DNA of 64,000 bases from NCBI GenBank assembly GCA_018857735.1, contig JABMCL010000715.1, positions 1,103,501 to 1,167,500 of the forward strand, in the 5' to 3' direction. The position numbers were made by a program, and so were the translations under genes. This DNA is from Alviniconcha marisindica (Eukaryota > Mollusca > Gastropoda > Provannidae). The notes under the pieces were generated by a model. It saw only the letters and a program-made list of their open reading frames with translations, had not been told where the DNA came from and did no database searches. Positions 1-13,054 of the stretch are shown piece by piece; position 1 is the first letter of the stretch, and every line of letters begins with the position of its first letter.

Positions 1-174
1 TGATATGTCTAGGTAATCTACTGTTCTCTCTACCATCAGTGCCATCTCCAGTCTTGGTGGTCCTGGTCACTGCTTCCCACTTCCTGCACACACACACCAA
101 ACCTTTCACTGTTAGTTCATACCACATACACACACACACACACACACAAACATGCATGCACACATGATCCAAAC

Positions 175-395
175 ACATAAAAGGTTCAAAAGAACACTTA
201 TTTATTAGGACACAAACACACCAGCTGCAAATTTTCAGAGTAATCCCCTTTGTCAAGCCACAAAATGACACTTAAACAACAGTTAAACAGTTAAAAATGA
301 GTAAGAAGCAAAATAACTGATATTTTTTGGTAGAGCTGTTGTTTTCCAGTCCCTTGACAAAGGGGATTACCCTGAAGATTTGCAGATTGCATGCA
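175..395. mobile_element. MITE, family 1, truncated copy
   Basis: The left TIR and both inverted subterminal blocks are present (TTTTCAGAGTAATCCCCTTT at about 232-252 and AAAGGGGATTACCCTGAAGA at 359-378). The right end is replaced by CA repeats. Confidence 0.65.
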
Positions 396-404
396 CATGC
401 ACAA

Positions 405-435
<31 letters not shown>

Positions 436-470
436 CCACACACATAATGACATACCACACACACACACAT
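405..470. repeat. CA microsatellite
   Basis: (CA)n with interruptions, adjoining the truncated MITE copy. Smaller CA runs lie at 129-148, 1540-1592 and 1853-1878. Confidence 0.95.
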
Positions 471-585
471 TTTTTGGGGGGTTGACATACTAATTCAGTG
501 AACAAAAATAAATAATAAGCAAATATATAAAACTTCGTACAACATTCCAATTCAAGCAACTGTTCTAGGACCTGGGTGTGACAAA

Positions 586-781
586 CTCCAGTCCATTACT
601 AACACATTCTGAATTAATTCCAGTCCATTACTAACAGTAACACATTCTGAATTAATCATTAATTCCAGTCCATTACTAACACATTCTGAATTAATCATTA
701 ATTCCAGTCCATTACTAACACATTCTGAATTAATCATTAATTCCAGTCCATTCCTAACACATTCAGAATTAATCATTAATT
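586..781. repeat. 39-bp minisatellite, about 5 copies
   Basis: The unit contains CCAGTCCATTACTAACACAT and TCTGAATTAATCATTAATT. Copies vary by small indels. Confidence 0.9.
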
Positions 782-3700
782 AAGTTTTATTCAACATTGA
801 GGAAAGATCAAAATGAAAACTGGAAATTAAGGTTTTTGTTTAAAAATGCCCCATTGATTTAAAACAGATTTTACAACAAAAAACAAATCCCTGGAGTGAT
901 GTTTAGCAGGAATTTGCTGTGCAAAACACTATCAAATGAGACAACTCTTATCTGGTCTGCAGCTTGTTTGATAGTTCTGTTTGGGTGACTTGAGAACATG
1001 CATCCAGTCCAGATGACTGTCACTTGCAAAACTATTTAAAAAACAAAAACAAAAAAAACTATTATCAACAACACATAACCCACAGGATACTGTAATACAA
1101 AATCCTTGATTTTAACTCAAGGTCTTATTTTGATCTCTTCCTTTTCTTCCTCTGGGACAAAATGGTTTGAAAAGGCTAATTCCTTTAAGAACTAAAACAA
1201 ATAACTGACTGGATTGTTTTTATCATTTTTGTTTGTTTGTTTGTATGACTATAAAATATATAATATATATTATTATAATCCACAACATTAATAATTTTTC
1301 TGTCTCATAATCAAATCAGTAAATCAAAAGCTTCAATGATTTACCATTACCTTTCTTTCCTGATTGGCGTAAAACACCAAACTACTTACTTCCTTACCTT
1401 TCCTTACCAGCAGGATCAGTGTATGTCATTTCATGGAGGGCAATCCATTTTCCTCTTGACAGCTCCTGTGGAAAGACACAAAATAACTGGCTATGTTAAT
1501 TACTGTCCAGGTGTTAGTCTTCATGTTCCTCCCAACACACACACGCTCACATGCACACACATACACGCACACACATACAACCACACACACATCATATAAA
1601 GCAATTTACTTGTTAAATTTATTTTACCGTCCCTAATAAGCCTTGCGGTTTCTGTGGACGTTAAGCACCATGTTTACTTAATTTATTTTACCACCAGTTT
1701 GTTTAGCACCAAAGAAGCAGGATGAAGAAATCAGTTGGTATAAATTTAGATTTCACCATTTGTGTGCCATACTCTTAGTCTTTGTTCCTGCTGAAATTTT
1801 CGTCAAAATCTCTTACCAAATATATATCCCTTAAAATTATTGTCATTTGTCCACCAACACACACACACACACACACACGCACTGTGTAGTGCAGGAAAAC
1901 AGCCATACGTTACTGCTGACATGCCGACTAACTGCAGTAGCCGACGAGCTGTCGTTCTGGTCGGTTTCCATTTCCTCTAGCGATACCGACGGACAGAGTA
2001 CAAAACGAAGACGGACAGAGCTGGAGACTTTTGTGCGCCCCACCGACTCGCAAAAGGGTTCTTTTCAAGACAGAAATTATGCACGCTGTCAACCCAAACA
2101 TTTAACGAGCAATGCCCGGAATTTAGCACCACCTAAGTGTCAGTGACACGAAAATCCAAATGCGCACACTTGTTACCGTGGCCGGACTTTGCCAGCCGAC
2201 TTGGTGCGGCAATGATCAGAGAAGTGAGGTGGAAGTAAAATAAAGTAAGTCTAGCCAATACTTCTACACCCCTGTTTTGCGTCTGAGGGCTCTGGCGCGA
2301 AAAATTTCCAGATTTTATATATATATGCAGAACTGATGCACCATCAGATTTGCATAAACAAATATTCAGGGTCTTCGGCAGTCTTCCTGTGCCTCGGCTG
2401 TGCAAATTGGGCCTAGTTGCACAGGATAAACTTCCGCGCTGATTTGACGCACGCGCAAAGTGACACAAAAGGCGTCTAGTAGCAACCACTGAGAGGGACG
2501 GACTTTCCCGACTCGTGTCAGTTCTGACATGGTCCTCTTTCAGACTCATAGGATACTGATCTACGAACGGACTCGAAATGACTCTCACTGAACTGCAGCG
2601 AATCATTAGTAAACAGTACTACGCACACACTCGGTTGTCACGCTAGTCACTGAGACTCAGTGACTCACGCTCTTAGTGACGGACATGGTAATCATGCAGG
2701 CCTATTATGGAGGGGCATCGACAGATCATCAGCTCGTAGCAGCGGATATGGGAATACACTGAAGGGAAATCAGTCAAGTTGGGGGGGGGGGGGGGGGGGG
2801 GGGAGGGGGCTTGAGACGGACATAATTACTATGGAGGGGCACTGAGACTGGTGTGACATGGGGTATCTGCCGCACCGCTGTGAAGATAAAGGACATGATC
2901 ATTTATTGTGCGGGATGGGCAAGACAGTCGATGTGGTACGGTAACTCGCAGACATACCACGGGGTTGCCCCTGAGGGAACGGGGGATGAATCCCGGGGTC
3001 GGACAACACGAAAGGACTCTGACAAATCGACGTAGTCACAGTCGTAAGGCAGACGTGGGGGGTGAGGAGGTGGATCTCTGCGTACCCGTCACTCACAACT
3101 AGTATCGCCTACTTCGACTATACTATCTTCTTCGGCCCTAGAACCTGCCGCAGGCAACATTTCTCAGTCGGTGATATAGTTAAACAACTTGACTCGCTTT
3201 GCCCATCCGTTGTTGAGCCGGACAACGGCTTGTACAGACAGGCCCACGGGGTTGTCAAGGTGAGAAAGACCCCTCCTGTGCTATCTGCTCTTCTCGCCCG
3301 GCCAACGCAACCACAGGCGCACGACAAGTCCGGTAGATCAGTTCCAGTCGGATAAAATGGCCGCTCTACTTCTCAAACGTTCGTCCCGTCCCGACCAACG
3401 CCTTCTTTGTTTAAAAACAACGGATAAATTCCAGTTGGACAATTTCAAATGGCCAAATAAAGTCAATCTTTTGCTTGATCCAACTGCTGGCTCTCTGCTC
3501 TTCTTGTTTTTCCTTGCAGATGATCGCCGACTTCCGGCTTTCTGCTGTTGTTCTGATGGACTTTACTGACATGTTATCTTGACACCCTTAAGGTCAGTGT
3601 AATATTATTTATATGAAAAGACTTTATATAAAAAGGAAGAAGAAGAAACAACAACAATCAGGCCGCCATGTTCACTGACTCAGTCTCCGACCTGCTACCG

Positions 3701-4087
3701 ACGACACGTAGTTCAGCGCTCTGTGTATTTGTTATCAGTTGCGCAAAAAGAAAATCGCTTTAATAATTAGACTAGAAGACATAAAATAATTAATGATTTT
3801 TTTAAATTATTATTACTGGAGACTTTAATACTTTTTTAAAATTTGGAATAAACACTGATACTTTTTCATTTGGAATACACACGCAATAAGTGCCACTGAT
3901 ATAGAGTAACAGTGTTACTGAGACCGAAGATAGCTTTCAAGATGAGAGCCGGACTGGCACTGACTGCCATTGATGCTAACACCAGAAAACATGAATGAAA
4001 ACTTGTCAACCAAACCAAAGAAAACAAAATAAACAACAACAAAACTATAAAAAAAAAAGAATCACTGGATGACTCGATGTTGAACAA
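782..4087. other. No gene recognised; CpG-rich patches at 1880-2120 and 2400-3570
   Basis: AT-rich to about 1850, then CpG-enriched sequence interrupted by a G-run at 2780. Open frames such as 3062-3355 and 2133-2606 match no family I know. The CpG patches could be a promoter of a gene outside the window or old element DNA. Confidence 0.4.
1624..1680 (+). mobile_element. SINE tail fragment
   Basis: CCGTCCCTAATAAGCC through GTGGACGTTAAGCACCATG matches the 3' part of the SINE pair at 17784-18415. No tRNA head is present. Confidence 0.65.
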
Positions 4088-4400
4088 TACTTGGTGTCTT
4101 TTAAGCAAATACTTACTGTCCTTGGAACAAATACTTGGTGTCTTTTAAACAAATACTTACTGTCCTTGGAGCAAATACTTGGTGTCTTTTAAACAAATAC
4201 TTACTGTCCTTGGAGCAAATACTTGGTATACTTGGCATATACTTGAAACTCTTTGGGTAGATACTTACCAGCGTCCTTGAAGCAGATACTTAGTGGCCTT
4301 TTAGCAGATCAGATACTCAGGAGTGGCCTTGGGAGCGGATACTTAGTGTCGCTGCAGCAGATGGTGTCCTTGGGGCAGATACTTGGTGTTGACGCCATCG
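4088..4400. repeat. 44-bp minisatellite with decayed extension
   Basis: Three clear units (AAATACTTGGTGTCTTTTAA, ACTTACTGTCCTTGGAGC) to about 4240, then diverged partial units (GATACTTAGTG-, CCTTGG-GC) to about 4400. Confidence 0.85.
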
Positions 4401-4581
4401 ATGAAACCATGGAAACTGAGGGTCGAAACAAGCGGTTTGAGCGGATGGCAAGATGAGTGTGTGGCGGCAGCTCAAGGGACTTCGTGGAAAAGTTGCTGGC
4501 CTGACTGGCTGGCTGCCGGGCTAGTCATCCGCTTGTTGAGCGGTGAAACAAATAACAGCAAGAAGGTGTCACCATTTGCTG

Positions 4582-4607
4582 CACACACACACACACACAC
4601 ACACCCC

Positions 4608-4647
<40 letters not shown>
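4582..4647. repeat. CA microsatellite
   Basis: (CA)n, one CCCCAA interruption. Confidence 0.95.
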
Positions 4648-4649
4648 GT

Positions 4650-6647
<1,998 letters not shown>

Positions 6648-6984
6648 GGGTCTTGTGGGGCCTTACAGTCAGAGCCAGGACGAGAGGGTCTTGTGGGGCC
6701 TTACAGTCAGAGCCAGGACGAGAGGGTCTTGTGGGGCCTTACAGTCAGAGCCAGGACGAGAGGGTCTTGTGGGGCCTTACAGTCAGAGCCAGGACGAGAG
6801 GGTCTTGTGGGGCCTTACAGTCAGAGCCAGGACGAGAGGGTCTTGTGGGGCCTTACAGTCAGAGCCAGGACGAGAGGGTCTTGTGGGGCCTTACAGTCAG
6901 AGCCAGGACGAGAGGGTCTTGTGGGGCCTTACAGTCAGAGCCAGGACGAGAGGGTCTTGTGGGGCCTTACAGTCAGAGCCAGGA
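6648..6984. repeat. 38-bp minisatellite, about 9 nearly identical copies
   Basis: The unit contains GGGTCTTGTGGGGCCTTACA and GTCAGAGCCAGGACGAGA. Because 38 is not a multiple of 3 and the unit has no stop codon, the three plus frames stay open. The apparent proteins are artefacts of the repeat. Confidence 0.95.
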
Positions 6985-7149
6985 CAAAACGGCCTTCTCG
7001 CTGAGTTACTCGTTGTCTTACGATTGCAAGTTCAGCTTGAAGACAACACAAGCAAGAAATATGGAAAAGGTTTCCGTGAAGGCGAGAATGATCTTATTCC
7101 TTTCCCTGAACAACACGCATAGTAGGCAAAATGGGTGACTGATTTTATT

Positions 7150-8065
7150 CCCTTCACAGACAACAGGTGTGGAGGGTAGTGACCCCCACTTCCCTTCACA
7201 GACAACAGGTGTGGAGGGTAGTGACCCCCCCTTCCCTTCACAGACACCAGGTGTGGAGGGTAGTGACCCCCCCCCCCTTCCCTTCACAGACACCAGGTGT
7301 GGAGGGTAGTGACTTCATGGAAAAGTTGCTGGCCTGACTGGCTGGTAGTGACCCCCCCCACTTCCCTTCACAGACAACAGGTAGGTGTGTGGGGGGAGGG
7401 GGGGGGGGTAGTGACCCCCACTTCCCTTCACAGACAACAGGTGTGGGGGGGGGGGTAGTGACCCCCCTTCCCTTCACAGACAACAGGTGTGGAGGGTAGT
7501 GACCCCCCTTCCCTTCACAGACAACAGGTGTGGAGGATAGTGCACCCCCTTCCCTTCACAGACAACAGGTGTGGAGGATAGTGACCCCCCCCTCCCTTCA
7601 CAGACAACAGGTGTGGAGGATAGTGACCCCCCCCCCTTCCATTCACAAACAACAGGTGTGGAGGATAGTGACCCCCCTCCCTTCACAGACAATAGGTGTG
7701 GAGGGTAGTGACCCCCACCCCTTCCCTTCACAGACAACAGATGTGGAGGGTAGTGACCCCCCCCCCCCCTTCACAGACAACAGGTGTGGAGGGTAGTGAC
7801 CTCCATTCCCTTCACAGACAACAGGTGTGGAGGGTAGTGACCCCCCCCTCCCTTCCCAGACAACAGGTGTGGAGGGTAGTGACCTCCCTTCCCTTCACAG
7901 ACAACAGGTGTGGAGGGTAGTGACCTCCCTTCCCTTCACAGACAACAGGTGTGGATGGTAGTGACCCCCCTTCCCTTCACAGATAACAGGTGTGGATGGT
8001 AGTGACCCCCCCCCCCTTTCCCTTCACAGACAACAGGTGTGGGGGGTAGTGACCTCCCCCCCCCC
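7150..8065. repeat. Approximately 41-bp C-rich minisatellite, over 20 copies
   Basis: The unit is a C-run, CTTCCCTTCACAGACAACAG and GTGTGGAGGGTAGTGA. C-tract length varies between copies. Between 7310 and 7345 a foreign piece (ATGGAAAAGTTGCTGGCCTG) matches DNA at about 4487-4510. Confidence 0.93.
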
Positions 8066-8489
8066 CTCCAAACGTCATGTCTGTGCGCGGTTTGCGTTGC
8101 TAGAGGGAATCGAGACCTAGTCATGCTCTGCGAAAACAGACGACATTAACCCTTCCACTGCTATGCTTACCTCGCTGTCTCTCGGAAAATGACAAATAAA
8201 AGTGCCAAATTTGAAACCATAAGGCTTGTTTGCTCCTTTGCACGAGCACCTGAAAGGATTTCTATCAAAATGCATAGTAGTGAAAGTAGATTTGGTATAG
8301 GACCATCAAGTATACTGTTTGCAAGCGTGTGGTGTGTGTGTGTGTGTGTGTGCAGATTTCAGCCCGGAAATTTGACAGACTGGGGCGGTCAGTGAAGGGG
8401 TTAATTTTATGACCAGAATCGGGGGCGCTCTGCACTTGGCGCCTGGTCAGTCAGGTAGGCACAACAACTGCGCCACCGAATTTGTCTGT

Positions 8490-8586
8490 TGTTCACACCG
8501 TGTATCCGCGTTCCGAACTTTTCAGCCGGAGCTTTCCATTCCAGCGAGGAGGAGACTGAGCAGGCAGGAGCGAAACGTCAGCCCAG
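8490..8586 (+). other. Candidate non-coding first exon of the GST gene
   Basis: A CpG-bearing stretch, unlike its AT-rich surroundings, ends in a consensus donor (CCCAG|GTAAAC) at 8586/8587. It lies upstream of the first coding exon, whose acceptor at 10328-10329 opens onto 39 nt of 5' UTR before the ATG, so a separate upstream UTR exon is expected. The start position is a guess and no TATA box was identified. Assignment rests only on position and donor quality; another upstream exon is equally possible. Confidence 0.3.
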
Positions 8587-9039
8587 GTAAACTACACCGA
8601 TCTACGTCAGTTGTAGGCATTACACCTCTAATGGTTGTTGTCAGCCATTATTACTACTATCAAGTTATTCACCAGTGCGGTTAGGATCACGTGCATAAGT
8701 CACTGTGACTGGGTTACACTACGTGAAGAGACTGCCAGCTAAGTCCGTCCATATGACTCTTATAAATACTACTACTACTACTACTGTACTTTTTTATGCG
8801 CTATTTCTCCAAATTGGAGCCTATTACAAAGCAAAAAGCGAAAATGACAATCAAAACAAACTCACTGGTACACACACGGCCAGTAGGATAACATGAAGAG
8901 GTGAGATTCCAAAGATGTGAGTGTGTTTGATGACCTAACTTTGCAGAGGAGACTGTTCCAGAAAGAAGGTGCAGCATAAGAAACAGATCTATGACAAAAC
9001 GAGTGCGTGCTCACAGAAGGAAGACGAAGAATGAAAGTA

Positions 9040-10012
9040 TTAGTGAAGACAAAGAATGAAAGTATCAGGGAAGACAAAGAGTGGAAGTATCAAGGAAGAC
9101 AAAGAATGGAAGTATCAAGGAAGACAAAGAATGGCAGTAGCATAAGGAAAACAAAAAATGGAAGTATCAGGTAAGACAAAGAACGGAGGTATCAAGGAAG
9201 ACAAAGAATGGAAGTATCAAGGAAGACAAAGAATGGAAGTATCAGGTAAAACAAAGAAAGGAAGTATCAGAACGAAGACACAGAATGGAAAGACTTGGGG
9301 GGGGGGGGGGGGGGGTCGGTATCAGAAGGAAGGCAAGGAATGGAGGTATCAGGGAAGATAAAGAATGGCAGTATCAGGTAAGACACAAGGTAAGACAGAC
9401 TGGAAGTATCAGAAGGAAGACAAAGAATGGAAGTATCAGGTAAGACAGACTGGAAGTATCACAAGGAAGACAAAGAATGGAAGTATCAGGGAAGACAAAG
9501 AATGGAGGTATCAGGGAAGATAAAGAATGGAAGTATCAGGGAAGACAAAGAATGGAAGTAACAGAAGGAAGACAAAGAATGGACGTATTAGGTAAGACAA
9601 AGAATGGAAGTATTAGAAGGAAGACAAAGAATGGAAGTATCAGGGGAAACAAAGAATGGAAGTATTATGAAGATGAAGAATGGAAGTATCAGGGAAGACA
9701 AAGAATGGAAGTAGCACAAGGAAGGCAAAGACTGGAAGCATCAGAAGGAAGACAAAGAACGGAAGTATCAGGAAAGACAAAGAATGGAAGTAGCAGAAGG
9801 AAGACAAAGAATGGAAGTAGTCAGGGAAGCCAAAGAATGGAAATATTAGGGAAGACAAAGAACGGAAGTATCAGAAGGCAGACAAAGAATGGAAGTAGCA
9901 GAAGGAAGACAAAGAATGGCAGTATCAGAAGGAAGACAAAGAATGGAAGTAGCAGAAGGAAGACAAAGAATGGAAGTATAAGAAAGAAGACAAAGAATGG
10001 AAGCATCAGAAG
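9040..10012. repeat. Approximately 20-25-bp purine-rich minisatellite
   Basis: The unit is GAAGACAAAGAATGGAAGTA plus TCAG, with many variants and a G-run at 9298-9315. Nearly all purine on the plus strand. Ends at the palindrome at 10016. Confidence 0.93.
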
Positions 10013-10015
10013 ACG

Positions 10016-10133
10016 ACTCATTCGGTCCAGGCGATGCGCTAACTACTGGCTGCGCCATGGTATCAGGTAGCACGTGTGCTACCTGATACCATGGCGCAGC
10101 CAGTAGTTAGCGCATCGCCTGGACCGAATGAGT
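10016..10133. repeat. Perfect 58-bp palindrome (2-bp spacer)
   Basis: The left arm 10016-10073 is the exact reverse complement of the right arm 10076-10133, separated by GT. The right arm contains TGGCGCAGCCAGTAGTTAGC, which resembles a pol III A-box. It sits directly at the end of the GAAGACAAAGAATGG array. Could form a cruciform or mark an inverted-duplication error. Confidence 0.92.
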
Positions 10134-10329
10134 GTGTCAGTATTTACTGCGTAGTTAGAGAAAAAGAAAACTACCGGTTATTATATGTTGGCTGCATGGC
10201 AGAAATGTGGTATTCTATTTCTTCGCTCTGCATGACTGTGTGCCAAACACACACTGACACGTCCACACAGTGAAGCGTGTGACTCACGTGCGCCCGAGTT
10301 CGTTGTGATCATGGCTTATTCTGTTGCAG

Positions 10330-11491
10330 GCAAACCAGCACATCGATCCAGACTGAGGACTGTCCAAGATGCCGGCGACCAAGTACAGGCTGACCTACTT
10401 TCCACTGAAGGGCAGAGCGGAGTTGATACGACTGGTGTTCCATGCTGCACGTGTTCCCTTTGTGGACAGGCGAATCAGCGGTGATCAATGGAAAGAATTC
10501 AAATCAAGTTAGTATGGAACTCCGCTTGGACTCTTTCAAGGACTCACACGTGTCATTCACCCATTAAGTTACCTAACTGACAGCAACATCGTAGCGGTAC
10601 ATTCAGTGGTGAAAAGTGTTCGTGCGTAATAGGTCACATACTCACTCACGGCATACTTTCCCGGTCCTCAATTCACTGGTGTATGACGCTTACTCGGAAT
10701 GTAGGACAGTATGAGATAGCTCCGTTCATTCATCTCTTCAGCCATTTACTCACTCATGTTGTGTGTTTCCAGAAACGCCCACAGGCACGCTGCCCGTGTT
10801 GGAGATTGGAGATCAGATGTTCGGAGAGAGTGCAGCCATCGCCAACTGGGCAGCGCGGAAATTTGGTACTCCGGCTTCACCTGTTGATGTTGCACTTGTT
10901 CAGTTCTCTGCACCTGTTGATGTTGCACTTGTTCAGTTCTCTGCACCTGTTGATGTTGTACTTGTTCAGTTCTCTGCGCCTTTTGATGTTGCACTTGTTC
11001 AGTTCTCTGCACCTTTTGGTGTTGCACTTGTTTAGTTTTCTGCACCTGTTGATGTTGCACTTGTTCAGTTCTCTGCACTTTTCGATGTTGCATGTGTTCA
11101 GTTGTCTGTACCTTTTGATGTTGCGCTTGTTCAGTTCTCTGCACCTTTTGTTGTTGCAATTGTTAAATTCTCTACACCTTTTGATGTTGCACTCGTTGGT
11201 TAGCTCTCAGTCTCAATGGCTAATTAAGAACGATTTCACGTGCTGAGTATTTAAAAGAAGCAATGGAACGGCTTTCCCCCGTCCCTAATAGGCCATCTCG
11301 CCTCCGTGGACGTAACTGAAGCACCATGTACTTACTATTTACGGCTTTTAAGAAAATAATGTGCATATAAGGCCAAGAAGTGAGGTTATTTGACCACAGA
11401 CAAAGATGCCATACGTGAGAAACAGGAATTTCTTGTGTGAGTAAATGAAACATCAGGATTTTAGCGTTCCATAGGACTGACTTTGATCATT

Positions 11492-11554
<63 letters not shown>

Positions 11555-13023
11555 CGAGTTCAGCGATGAGTTAGTTCTTGGATTTTAACGTCCTGTCAAC
11601 CGCCAGCTGCATAGGGTCCCCGAGTCAGTAGTGACGACTGTTGGTGCTGATGGTGTGAACACACCCAGTGGGCTCATTGCGTGCATGTAACAATGGCGAC
11701 CCGCCTAGCGACGTGCTGACCTCAAACGCTTCGTTGACAGGACTGATGGGGAAGACGGACGCCGAGCAATTGAAGACGGAGGCCCTCGTGATCCAGGCTA
11801 CGGAGTTCCGGGAGAAAAGCCTCTTTCCTGCGGTCATCGAGACCGACCCGGAGAAAACGGTGAGTTCGCCAATCGTAATACCTCTTGGCCGCTGACGTAA
11901 TCCCTCTTGGCCGCTGACGTAATCCCTCTTGGCCGCTGACGTAATCCCTCTTGGCCGCTGACGGTTAAAATTTCGGCCAGTGTTAGTTTTCACGCACCCT
12001 GTGCCGTTGGGGAGAAAAAGTGACAACTACGGGGCGTCAGGGAGAGTCGGTGACGGAGAGCCGGCAAGAGCACTTGCTCTCGAAAGCCACGGTAAGCACG
12101 ATGGAGCGTGGTCACGATGGAGCGTGGTCACAAAATGGATGGGCGGCCGTGACGTGCTACGCTTTCCTCGTCAGCCCCGAAATTTCTCCGGAGTCAAATT
12201 CTGTGCAAACACTACAAAAGTCCTTCGGATGACGCTATAAACCGAGGTCCCCCGTGTGTACAAGCATGCAGAAAGATCACATACGCTCGTTGAAGATCAT
12301 CTAGTCCATGTGAGAGTTCGGTGGATTATGGAAACACCAAAACAACCCAGCATGCACTAAACGTGTCACAATCTTCAGTGTTGAAGTCTGGCACTATACA
12401 GAGGAAGAAGAAGAAAAAAAGAACAAAGAAACTAACATTTACTGCCGACGGCGGCTTTGATTCTGGACCAGACCGGTTGGCCCTAGATCGTTTTGTCACC
12501 AGTGGTGAGATCCTGTGCCAGGTTTGACTGTCCTCCATAAGGGTTTCGTGGCATAAATTTGCACTACGCAATCCTGGCCTCCTTCGCTCCCTCGTCAGAC
12601 TAGAGAAGACGGCAGTGCTGTCTGTCGTCAGGCAAGGCGCGCGCTGTCCGTCTGGCGCGTCGCTCCAAAGGAAATGCAAGTCGATAAAAGGGAAATGGGC
12701 AAATGTAAGAACAGTTTGTAGTTGAATCCAAACTCATAAAAGATTCAAAAGAACGCTTATTTATTATGACATAGACACAATCTGCAAATGTTCGGGGGTA
12801 ATCCTCTTCGTCAAGCGACCAAACGACACTTAAACAACAGTTAAAGGGTTAAAAACAATGAAAAATGAGACGACTTATCTTCTGTTTGGATGAGTTGTTT
12901 TCATGTCCGGTGCTTGGAAGAATGTTGGCATGACAACGAGTAACAGGTGTGATGTAATGAGTATTATGTGACTTTAAACTCAAATGGCACAGAAGAGTGA
13001 CGGAGGAAGGTGAGGAGATGGGG

Positions 13024-13054
<31 letters not shown>

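Noticed and set aside
3062..3355. 97-codon plus-strand frame
   Set aside because: No recognisable domain, no splice or promoter context, and a competing antisense frame of similar length.
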